Below, piece by piece: positions 35,393 to 42,910 of a DNA stretch of 59,310 nt. The DNA lies in NCBI GenBank assembly GCA_023251455.1, contig JAHEYT010000052.1, positions 1-59,310 on the forward strand. The letters run 5' to 3'. Position numbers and translations under genes: made by a program. This DNA is from Bacteroidota bacterium. Its GTDB lineage: Bacteria > Bacteroidota > Bacteroidia > Bacteroidales > Prolixibacteraceae. A model generated the notes under the pieces. That model searched no databases and was not told the origin of the DNA. It saw only the letters and a program-made list of their open reading frames with translations. The number at the start of each line of letters is the position of its first letter. Position 1 is the stretch's first letter.

Positions 35393-35467
35393 CAACCCTG
35401 TCAATTATTTTTACCCAAAAGTTTTCTCCTGAATCGATACATACACATTATCAGTAAATTACAAATC

Positions 35468-35482
35468 TGGCATTATTCTGGC
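35468..35482 (+). promoter_or_regulatory. Candidate sigma-54 promoter of the efflux cluster
   Basis: TGGCATTATTCTGGC fits TGGCAC-N5-TTGC with one mismatch in each half. An overlapping second candidate is TGGCACAGCACTTTC (35479-35493). The first would start RNA about 15 nt before ATG 35508 and is preferred. Confidence 0.55.
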
Positions 35483-35507
35483 ACAGCACTTTCCAAACAA
35501 TTAAACA

Positions 35508-36842
35508 ATGAAGCGGAAATTTTTTATACTTCTTTCATTTTTTTGGTACGTGGTTGGAAATGCACTTGTGGCTCAAAACACATGGAACCTGAGCCGGTGC
35601 ATTTCTTTTTCCATTGAAAACAACATTGGACTAAAGAAGATGGACGTACAGCAGAAGATTGCTGCAGAAGAGTTGAACCAGTCGAAACGCGATCTTTTAC
35701 CGGGAATCAGCGCTTCGTCGCGTGCCGGAATCAGCTTCGGACGTTCGATTGACCCCAATACAAACGACATTGTGAACAATGAGTTTTTCAACAACAGTTA
35801 CGATCTTGGCGCTTCGATTACCCTTTTTAATGGTTTTAGACTCGTTAACCAGATTGAATACCAGAAATTCAGAAAAAAAGCTACAGAACTAAACCGGCTG
35901 AATGCCATTGATGACCTGGCTTTTGGCGTGATGAATTCGTATTTTGATGTACTTTACTACAAAGGAATGCTAAAAATCGCGCAGGAACAGGTTGAAACTT
36001 CGCGTATTAACCTGAATAAAATCGAAAAACAAGTGGAACTTGGTATGAAATCGAAACCCGACTTACTTGAAATGCGCGCCAATTTCGAAACCGAAGAATT
36101 ACGTCGCATCCAGGTTGGGAATAGCCTGAAAACCGCTACCCTACAGTTGAAACAGCGCATGAATTTGACGGATACCACAGAGCTGGTATTGGATGAAGAA
36201 CAAAGTCCGATGGCAATCACCGAAAAGCCAGACCAGCAAAATCTTTTTTCGTCGTACACCCAATGGTCACCTTATTATCAATCGTTCGAAGCCCAATTGA
36301 AAGCAAGCCGCAAATTGCTTTCAATCAGCCGTTCTCAGTTATATCCGGCGTTAAATGCCTATGCATCGATGGGAACCGCCTTTTACGAAACCACCAAAGA
36401 CGAAGCCGGAAAAACCATTGGATTTAGCACGCAGTTGGATAATAACCGGAACCAATATTTGGGAGGTGCGATCAATATTCCGATTTTCAGTCGTTGGGCA
36501 GCACGCTCTGACATAAAAAAAGCCAAACTGCAGGTTGAGCAGGCTCAGAATACACTCGATGAAGAAAAGCAGAAGATGTATTTTGAGATGGCCAACAACC
36601 TGAACGATCTGGAAGCTCTTGAAAAAGAATACAATCAATACCTGAAACAACAGGAAGCCGATCAACTAGCATTTCAGGCTTCGGAGAAAAAATTTGAACA
36701 GGGTTTGGTCAGCGTAGTCGACTTCTACATTGCCAAAAACCGACTGGCCAATTCGGTCAGCCAGGTTTTAAACGCACGGTTGCATTGGGAAATCAAGAAA
36801 AAAGCGCTCGATTTTTACACCGGGAAACGGTTCTGGGAATAG
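35508..36842 (+). CDS. TolC family outer-membrane efflux protein
   Basis: Outer-membrane channel of 444 residues for the ABC efflux system that follows. A signal peptide (FILLSFFWYVVGNALVAQ) precedes the first coiled-coil half (LSRCISFSIENNIGLKKMDVQQKIAAEELNQSKRDLLPGISAS) and the second half (FEAQLKASRKLLSISRSQLYPALNAYAS, then AKLQVEQAQNTLDEEKQKM and FEQGLVSVVDFYIAKNRLANS). It is first gene of the cluster and directly downstream of the sigma-54 candidate promoter. It is followed after 85 nt by the HlyD adaptor. Confidence 0.93.
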   Translation: MKRKFFILLSFFWYVVGNALVAQNTWNLSRCISFSIENNIGLKKMDVQQKIAAEELNQSKRDLLPGISASSRAGISFGRSIDPNTNDIVNNEFFNNSYDLGASITLFNGFRLVNQIEYQKFRKKATELNRLNAIDDLAFGVMNSYFDVLYYKGMLKIAQEQVETSRINLNKIEKQVELGMKSKPDLLEMRANFETEELRRIQVGNSLKTATLQLKQRMNLTDTTELVLDEEQSPMAITEKPDQQNLFSSYTQWSPYYQSFEAQLKASRKLLSISRSQLYPALNAYASMGTAFYETTKDEAGKTIGFSTQLDNNRNQYLGGAINIPIFSRWAARSDIKKAKLQVEQAQNTLDEEKQKMYFEMANNLNDLEALEKEYNQYLKQQEADQLAFQASEKKFEQGLVSVVDFYIAKNRLANSVSQVLNARLHWEIKKKALDFYTGKRFWE

Positions 36843-36884
36843 GCAACTCTCGAAAACTGAAATAGGAGAACGGAGTGAGAAAGC

Positions 36885-36920
36885 CGGAACTTGAAACTTG
36901 AAATTTTGAACTTGAAAAAT
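36885..36920. repeat. Degenerate GGAACTTGAAACTTGAAATT repeat
   Basis: Tandem ACTTGAAA units between the TolC and HlyD genes; reverse complement of the TTTCAAGT-type tract at 17514-17550. Confidence 0.5.
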
Positions 36921-36927
36921 ATTAGTC

Positions 36928-38184
36928 ATGGGAATGGATAAAGTAATTGAAAAGGAAAAGGGCTTGAGACCCAAACACATCGTCTGGATTGTTGGGGGTT
37001 TGGTATTTACCTTTTTGTTGTATAAGGTTATTTTTGCCGAAAGCGGTTCTACCTTTAGGGCCGAAAAAGACAAGTTGACTATCAGCACGGTAGAAGACGG
37101 CTTGTTTAACGATTACATCACCGTTATTGGGAATGTTGAGCCGATAACAACCATTTATCTGGATGCCATCGAAGGCGGGCAGGTGGAAGAGCGGTTCATC
37201 GAAGAGGGCTCTATGGTTAAAAAGGGTGACGTTATTCTGAGGCTCGAGAACCGACAGCTTTACCAAACGATCCTGAATAGCGAGGCTGCCCTGGCCGAAA
37301 AAGAAAACTACCTGCGCAATACCCGTATCAGCTTTGAAACGGAGTTGATACAGTCGCGCAAAAACCTGTTGGATAACCGTTACCGCCTGAACCGCAAGAA
37401 AAGGTCGTTCGAGCAAAACAAAGCTTTGTACACCGACGAGTTGATCTCGAAAGAAGACTTCCTTCAGGCAAAAGAAGATTTTGAATACGAAAGCAATATG
37501 CTTGAAATTAACAAGGTGAAATCAAAGAACGACTCCCTAATCCGCATTACCTCAATGCAGTCACTCGAAACCGACATGGTAAAAATGCGCCAGATGCTGA
37601 TACTTGTCCGTGAAAGACTCGACAACCTTAATGTAAAAGCTCCTGTTGACGGCCAGTTGGGAATGCTGGATGCCGAAATCGGCCAGCGTATCAACGAGGG
37701 CCAGCGCATCGGGCAAATCAATGTACTCGACAATTTCAAGATAAAAGCCTTGATCGACGAGCATTACATCGACCGTGTCAAACGCGACTTGCCGGCCAGT
37801 TTAGACCGCAATGGCACGATCTTTACCCAGAAAGTCAGGAAAGTTTATCCGGAAGTCCGAAACGGACAGTTTGAAATTGATATGGTTTTTGACGGAACCA
37901 CTCCGGACAATATCCGCACCGGACAGACCTACCACATTAAGCTCGAATTGGGCGAATCGGGTAAAGCGGTTTTGCTGGCACGTGGAGGATTCTTCCAAAG
38001 CACCGGCGGACAATGGGTTTATGTGCTGAATGAAGATGGAACGGAAGCGATTAAACGGAATATTAAAATCGGGAAACAAAATCCGCAATATTACGAAGTT
38101 CTGGAAGGCCTCAATGCCGGAGAAAAAGTAATAACTTCAGGATACGAAATGTTTGGAACAAATGATCGGATTGTGATGAAGTAG
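36928..38184 (+). CDS. HlyD/MacA-type periplasmic adaptor
   Basis: Membrane-fusion protein of 418 residues joining the FtsX-type ABC permease to TolC. One N-terminal anchor helix (about 15-33, HIVWIVGGLVFTFLLYKVIF). A barrel-sandwich half (TTIYLDAIEGGQVEERFIEEGSMVKKGDVILRLENRQ), a long coiled coil (about 105-220), the return half (LNVKAPVDGQLGMLDAEIGQRINEGQRIGQI) and a barrel domain, ending in EGLNAGEKVITSGYEMFGTNDRIVMK. It is not a lipoprotein, in contrast to the RND adaptor at 1449-2657. Confidence 0.92.
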   Translation: MGMDKVIEKEKGLRPKHIVWIVGGLVFTFLLYKVIFAESGSTFRAEKDKLTISTVEDGLFNDYITVIGNVEPITTIYLDAIEGGQVEERFIEEGSMVKKGDVILRLENRQLYQTILNSEAALAEKENYLRNTRISFETELIQSRKNLLDNRYRLNRKKRSFEQNKALYTDELISKEDFLQAKEDFEYESNMLEINKVKSKNDSLIRITSMQSLETDMVKMRQMLILVRERLDNLNVKAPVDGQLGMLDAEIGQRINEGQRIGQINVLDNFKIKALIDEHYIDRVKRDLPASLDRNGTIFTQKVRKVYPEVRNGQFEIDMVFDGTTPDNIRTGQTYHIKLELGESGKAVLLARGGFFQSTGGQWVYVLNEDGTEAIKRNIKIGKQNPQYYEVLEGLNAGEKVITSGYEMFGTNDRIVMK

Positions 38185-38248
38185 ATAAAAGATTTCGGAA
38201 CTTTATACTACAAATTATAATTAGTAACTAATAAACAACCTAATAGCC

Positions 38249-38947
38249 ATGATAAAAACAGTAAAACTAAACAAAGTATTCCGCACCGAGGAGATTGAAA
38301 CCAGTGCGTTGAGCGAAGTGGATCTTCACATCCAGAAGGGCGAATTTGTAGCAATCATGGGACCTTCGGGCTGCGGCAAGTCAACCTTGCTGAACATTAT
38401 TGGCCTGTTGGACAATCCAACATCAGGCGAGTATTATTTCGACAATCAGGAGGTTGGTGCTTTTAAAGAACGCAACCGCACTCTGCTTCGCAAAGGTAAC
38501 ATTGGCTTCGTTTTCCAGAGTTTTAACCTGATTGACGAACTCAACGTTTACGAAAACGTGGAACTTCCGCTCATCTACCTTAAATTGAGCGCCAGGGAAC
38601 GCAAAGAAATGGTTGAAAAAGTATTGGAACGGATGAAAATCAGCCACCGGAAGAAACATTTTCCGCAGCAATTATCCGGAGGACAACAGCAGCGTGTAGC
38701 CATAGCCCGTGCCGTGGTTGCCAACCCCAAGCTGATACTGGCCGATGAACCAACCGGTAACCTCGACTCGAAAAACGGTTTGGAAGTGATGAATCTGCTC
38801 ACCGATCTCAACCGCGAAGGAACTACCATCGTGATGGTAACCCACTCGATGCACGACTCCGAATTTGCTCACCGCGTTATCAATCTCTTCGATAGACAGG
38901 TAATTACCGAAGAGGTAAAGAAGCAGATGGGTGAATTGCTGATGTAA
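38249..38947 (+). CDS. ABC transporter ATP-binding protein (MacB/LolD type)
   Basis: ATPase of 232 residues for the FtsX-type permeases. It has Walker [10 protein letters not shown] (38-46), Q-loop GFVFQSFNLIDELNVYENVELPLIY, canonical signature [16 protein letters not shown], Walker B/D-loop ILADEPTGNLDSKNG and H-loop MVTHSMHDSEFAH. All catalytic residues are present, so this is the active ATPase of the cluster. Compare the second ATPase at 42142. Confidence 0.95.
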   Translation: MIKTVKLNKVFRTEEIETSALSEVDLHIQKGEFVAIMGPSGCGKSTLLNIIGLLDNPTSGEYYFDNQEVGAFKERNRTLLRKGNIGFVFQSFNLIDELNVYENVELPLIYLKLSARERKEMVEKVLERMKISHRKKHFPQQLSGGQQQRVAIARAVVANPKLILADEPTGNLDSKNGLEVMNLLTDLNREGTTIVMVTHSMHDSEFAHRVINLFDRQVITEEVKKQMGELLM

Positions 38948-38980
38948 AAAATGTCTGAACTATTATTTTAAACTAGAAAC

Positions 38981-39023
38981 AATCAAAGTCCGTCATAAAA
39001 TCAGGCAAAACAAAGTTATAGAC
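38981..39023 (+). repeat. Dispersed ATCAAAGTC...ATAAAATCAG repeat, copy A (partial)
   Basis: Core of a repeat found five times in the window: AATCAAAGTC-CGTCATAAAATCAG then AAAGTTATAGAC. It lies between the ATPase and the first permease. Confidence 0.65.
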
Positions 39024-39181
39024 AATACCCCTGACAAATAAATATACAAATTCTGTCAAATTTTTTGACGATAAAATTAGCTACAACAAATTTAAATATT
39101 GAATATCAGATAGTTAATATTATGGTATGGTTTCTGGAAATTCAAGAGACAGATATCAAAACCATTTGAAAACTCAAAGCC

Positions 39182-41560
39182 ATGATCAAGCATTTTTTCA
39201 TAAGTGTTTTACGCAACATCCGCCACAATAAGGTTTTTACTATAATAAACCTCACGAATCTTGTAATCGGATTTGCCGTTTTCATCTTGTTCAGTGCATT
39301 GATAACCCACGAACTGAACTACGACAAGTTCAACACGAACTACGACAACATTTACAGGGTACAAACCAAGCAGGAAGATTCATATCCAACCAATTACTGC
39401 ACTTATAGCCCTCCTGCTTTTCGGTTTCATTTAATGGCCGATGTTCCTGAAGTTGAACAGGTGCTGATTATGCGTGAGGTTTCAGGTGGTGCAAAAGGTT
39501 CAGGACAGTTTTTTACACTTCCCGATGGCAGTCAGCTGTATCAGCTAAACGGCTACTGGAGCGAAAATACCATCTTTGATATTTTTACCATTAAACTTAT
39601 TGAAGGAAATAAGAGCAATGCACTGACAGAGCCCGGTACCATTGCCCTTTCAGAAACTTTGTCGAAAAAACTTTTTCCTGAAGGCAATGCGCTGGGAAAA
39701 CAGGTTACCATTGGGAAACGATTTCCAGCAACAGTTTCGGCCGTTTATGCTGATTTTCCACAAAACTCAGACCTGAAGGCAACTTATTTGGTATCGATGC
39801 CAACTTACGATGTGCTGGGCGATGGCCCAAAATATCGCGACAATTGGACCAATATTTCATTCGACAACTATGTGTTGCTAAAAAAAGGTGCTGACCCGAA
39901 GCTTGTTAATGCTAAAATAAAGGATGCCTTTAAGGATGTGAAGAATTTTGAAAAAAGCACTCCATACCTGCATCCACTTTCAAAATTGCATATCTCGCCC
40001 AACAGCCAGTCCGACGTGATTATCGGTTTGGGAATTCTTTCGCTAGCCGCCCTTTTGGTACTCATTCTGGCAAGTGTAAATTACGTGAATCTTTCGCTGG
40101 CGAATTCCACCCAGCGCTCCACCGAAATCGGGATTAAAAAGGTAATTGGTTCTTCGAAGAAACTGCTCGCAACCCAATTTTTAGCCGAAACCATTCTGCA
40201 CACCCTATTTGCCACCATCGTTGCGCTGTTTGTTGCGCAGGCTTCCTTTCCGTTGCTGAACCGAATCCTGAATGAGAATATCGATTTCTCTCTTTGGAAC
40301 AATGGCCAGTTATTGATCTTCGTTTCATTGGCTAGCTTGCTGGTGGGTGTACTTTCAGGATTATATCCTTCGCTGGTTATTTCGGCCTACAATCCGGTTA
40401 AAGTCCTGAAAGGCAAAATATTCAGCAACGGCGGAAACTCATTAAGTATCAAAAAAGTATTGGTTGCGGCACAATTTTCCATCTCGCTGTTCATGCTCAT
40501 CGTAAGTTTCATCCTTTTCAACCACGTCAATTTTATCCTGAATAAAGATTTGGGATTCGACAACAGGAATATTCTCTATACCGAAATCAACCCACGGGAT
40601 AAAATGCCGTTCGAAACCGTTAAAACCCGAATGTTGCAGCATCCCGAAATCGCCGATATGTCGTTTTCAAGCACCATCCCTTTCATTGGCAATATTGGCG
40701 GATATGTTACCTGGGACGGAGCCGGGCAGAATGAAAAAGAAATGATCAGCCGCAACTATGTAAACTATGATTTCATTCCGACCTACAACCTGAAAATGGC
40801 ATACGGACGCAATTTCTCAAAGGAATATCCGGCTGATAACAAGGCTTGCATCATTAACGAAACGGCTTTAAAAGTTTTCGGGTGGAGCGATCCGATTGGA
40901 AAACAGATTTATCTGGAAGGAAAACCGTTTCCTGTTGTCGGAGTTGTAAAGGATTTCCATCCCTATTCTGTTCACAATCCAATTCCAACCTACATCATGT
41001 TCCTGAACAGCAATGTCATTTCAGGATCAACACTGCTATCCGTGCGATTTACCGGAGACGAACAAAAAGCCAGGGCTTTAGTAGCCAGCGAAATGGGGAA
41101 TATTTTCCCAAACGATCCATTCGAATTTAAAGATTTTAGCGTGGCTTTTTACCTCGACGATGCCATCCCGTTCTGGCAGTCGATGAAACGAATGTTCATG
41201 TTTTTTGCAGTGGTAACCTTGGTTATTTCAACCATTGGGCTCTTCGGGTTAATCCTGTTCACGGTGAAGCGCCGTACCAAAGAAATTGGTGTCCGAAAAG
41301 TGCTGGGAAGCTCAGTCGGTTCAATTTACTGGCAACTTTCGACCGAAGTAGTTGGAATGCTTGGCTTTGCCATTCTGGTCGGATGTCCGGCCGCTGTATA
41401 CATTTACAAAACAATGCCGGGAGCCTACAAAGAACCCCTTTCGATCACTGCATTTTTTATTTCTATCGCTCTGGTTGCCGTCATTGCACTCCTGACAATC
41501 AGTTTCCATGTACTGAAAATAGCTGTGAGCAACCCGGTGGAAGCGCTGAGGTATGAGTAG
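39182..41560 (+). CDS. FtsX-type ABC permease 1 (ADOP-like, MacB periplasmic core)
   Basis: Permease of 792 residues with two FtsX modules. The N-terminal start is MIKHFFISVLRNIRHNK, helix 1 about 18-40, and a MacB-like periplasmic domain follows. Three helices (about 285-400), a second periplasmic domain with FPVVGVVKDFHPYSVHNP, and three C-terminal helices complete it, with coupling segments TEIGIKKVIGSSKK and KEIGVRKVLGSSVG. It ends NPVEALRYE. This is the most divergent of the NPVEALRYE-ending permeases in its last 90 residues, and is probably the founder partner of the first ATPase. The transported substrate is unknown. Confidence 0.9.
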   Translation: MIKHFFISVLRNIRHNKVFTIINLTNLVIGFAVFILFSALITHELNYDKFNTNYDNIYRVQTKQEDSYPTNYCTYSPPAFRFHLMADVPEVEQVLIMREVSGGAKGSGQFFTLPDGSQLYQLNGYWSENTIFDIFTIKLIEGNKSNALTEPGTIALSETLSKKLFPEGNALGKQVTIGKRFPATVSAVYADFPQNSDLKATYLVSMPTYDVLGDGPKYRDNWTNISFDNYVLLKKGADPKLVNAKIKDAFKDVKNFEKSTPYLHPLSKLHISPNSQSDVIIGLGILSLAALLVLILASVNYVNLSLANSTQRSTEIGIKKVIGSSKKLLATQFLAETILHTLFATIVALFVAQASFPLLNRILNENIDFSLWNNGQLLIFVSLASLLVGVLSGLYPSLVISAYNPVKVLKGKIFSNGGNSLSIKKVLVAAQFSISLFMLIVSFILFNHVNFILNKDLGFDNRNILYTEINPRDKMPFETVKTRMLQHPEIADMSFSSTIPFIGNIGGYVTWDGAGQNEKEMISRNYVNYDFIPTYNLKMAYGRNFSKEYPADNKACIINETALKVFGWSDPIGKQIYLEGKPFPVVGVVKDFHPYSVHNPIPTYIMFLNSNVISGSTLLSVRFTGDEQKARALVASEMGNIFPNDPFEFKDFSVAFYLDDAIPFWQSMKRMFMFFAVVTLVISTIGLFGLILFTVKRRTKEIGVRKVLGSSVGSIYWQLSTEVVGMLGFAILVGCPAAVYIYKTMPGAYKEPLSITAFFISIALVAVIALLTISFHVLKIAVSNPVEALRYE

Positions 41561-41609
41561 CCTTAAACTATGATAAAATGATCAACTGAAAACCTTGATT
41601 CAAAAAGAT

Positions 41610-42017
41610 ATGACAGAAAATAATTATACCAATGAGAAGTATCCGCTATCCGATTTGACCGGAAAAATAATCAAATGTGCGATTGAAGTCCATAATCATT
41701 TAGGAAACGGATTTCAGGAAGTCATTTATCAACGTGCTTTGGCCATTGAGTTTGATCTTCAAAATGTTCTTTTCGAAAGAGAATTTGAGATGCCCCTTTT
41801 CTACAAAGGAACTCAAATTGAAACAAGGCGCGTCGATTTCTTTGTTGACGGGAAAGTAATGGTTGAAATAAAAGCAGTTATTCAACTTGAAGACGTGCAT
41901 CTTGCACAAGCCATCAACTACCTCGAAGCATACCAAATGGAAGTAGGACTTTTGATAAATTTTGGAAGCAAAAGTCTGGACTTCAGAAGAGTAATGAATA
42001 AGAAGTCTAAACTTTGA
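41610..42017 (+). CDS. GxxExxY family protein
   Basis: Protein of about 135 residues. I use ATG 41610 (MTENNYTNEKYPLSDLTGKII); the extended start at 41595 is TTG. The family motif GNGFQEVIYQRAL (GxxExxY) is present, followed by FEREFEMPLFYKGTQIETRRVDFFVDGKVMVEIKAV and a Gln (QLEDVHLAQAINYL). The D...ExK pattern resembles PDDEXK nucleases; activity in the family is not established. It sits alone inside an ABC transporter operon, and its stop codon lies inside the dispersed repeat starting at 42010, which suggests it travels with that repeat. Confidence 0.9.
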   Translation: MTENNYTNEKYPLSDLTGKIIKCAIEVHNHLGNGFQEVIYQRALAIEFDLQNVLFEREFEMPLFYKGTQIETRRVDFFVDGKVMVEIKAVIQLEDVHLAQAINYLEAYQMEVGLLINFGSKSLDFRRVMNKKSKL

Positions 42018-42137
42018 TTATACTGATAAAATGATTGCCATGATTTTGGAGACCGAAAGAATCAAGATCAATCATAAAATCAAAGTCCAAGACAATATCA
42101 AAGTCCATCATAAAATCATTTAATCAAAGTTCAAGAC
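42010..42137 (+). repeat. Dispersed repeat, copy B (extended)
   Basis: Begins AAACTTTGATTAT inside the last codons of the GxxExxY gene. It continues with AAAATGAT...ATGATTTTGG, then two ATCAAAGTC/ATCATAAAATCA cores and AATCAAAGTTCAAGAC. Matches copies C and D in order and spacing. Confidence 0.75.
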
Positions 42138-42141
42138 TATT

Positions 42142-42834
42142 ATGATACACTTAACCAACATCGACAAGTATTACGATTCAAAGTTCCAACGGACTTTCGT
42201 TTTGAAGGCAGTCAATCTGGAAGTAAAAGAAGGCGAATTCCTGAGCATCATGGGGCCAAGCGGCTCCGGAAAATCGACTTTGCTCAATATTATAGGACTA
42301 TTGGATGCCCCGTCTGCTGGTGAATATTCGCTTCACGACAAATCGGTACTCGACCTGAAAGAAAAAGCCAAGGTAGATTACCACCGCAATTTCATGGGCT
42401 TCATCTTTCAGGCTTATCACCTGATTGAAGAAATGACCGTTTACGAAAACATCGAAACTCCGCTGATTTACAAAGGGGTGAAAAGTAAAGACCGTCAGGC
42501 AATGGTGGCAGATCTGCTCGACCGGTTCAACATGGTTGCCAAGAAAGACCTGTTTCCGCAGCAGCTTTCGGGCGGACAACAACAACTGGTAGGTATTGCC
42601 CGCGCCATTATTGGCAAACCAAAGCTTCTGCTGGCCGACGAACCTACCGGGAATCTGCATTCGTCACAAGGCGAAATGATCATGGAAACCCTTCAGCAAC
42701 TTAATAACGAAGGAATGACCATTATCCAGGTGACCCACAACGAAAAGTTCGCCGAGTATGGGAAAAGGATCATCCGTCTGGAAGATGGGATTATCAGGAA
42801 AGATGTTGCCAGCAAGATTGTATTTGCGATATAA
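42142..42834 (+). CDS. ABC transporter ATP-binding protein with altered signature and D-loop
   Basis: ATPase of 230 residues, paralog of 38249. Walker A GPSGSGKST (38-46), Q-loop GFIFQAYHLIEEMTVYENIETPLIY and Walker B LLLADEPTG are normal. The signature continues LSGGQQQLVGIARA (Leu where Arg is usual, about residue 148), and the D-loop reads GNLHSSQG (His where Asp is usual, about residue 174). The H-loop His is present (QVTHNEKFAEYG). It could still hydrolyse ATP, or act as a weakened partner. It precedes permease 2. Confidence 0.93.
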   Translation: MIHLTNIDKYYDSKFQRTFVLKAVNLEVKEGEFLSIMGPSGSGKSTLLNIIGLLDAPSAGEYSLHDKSVLDLKEKAKVDYHRNFMGFIFQAYHLIEEMTVYENIETPLIYKGVKSKDRQAMVADLLDRFNMVAKKDLFPQQLSGGQQQLVGIARAIIGKPKLLLADEPTGNLHSSQGEMIMETLQQLNNEGMTIIQVTHNEKFAEYGKRIIRLEDGIIRKDVASKIVFAI

Positions 42835-42910
42835 AAACGATCTTAAATTTTAAAGAGGAATCAGCAGTAGCCCTCGAAACATGAAAAGATTATCATTTAA
42901 CTCTGAAACA

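Noticed and set aside
39055..39070. GTCAAATTTTTTGAC inverted repeat before permease 1, considered as regulator site
   Set aside because: Short, A/T-rich, no second copy found, and no promoter element at the right distance.
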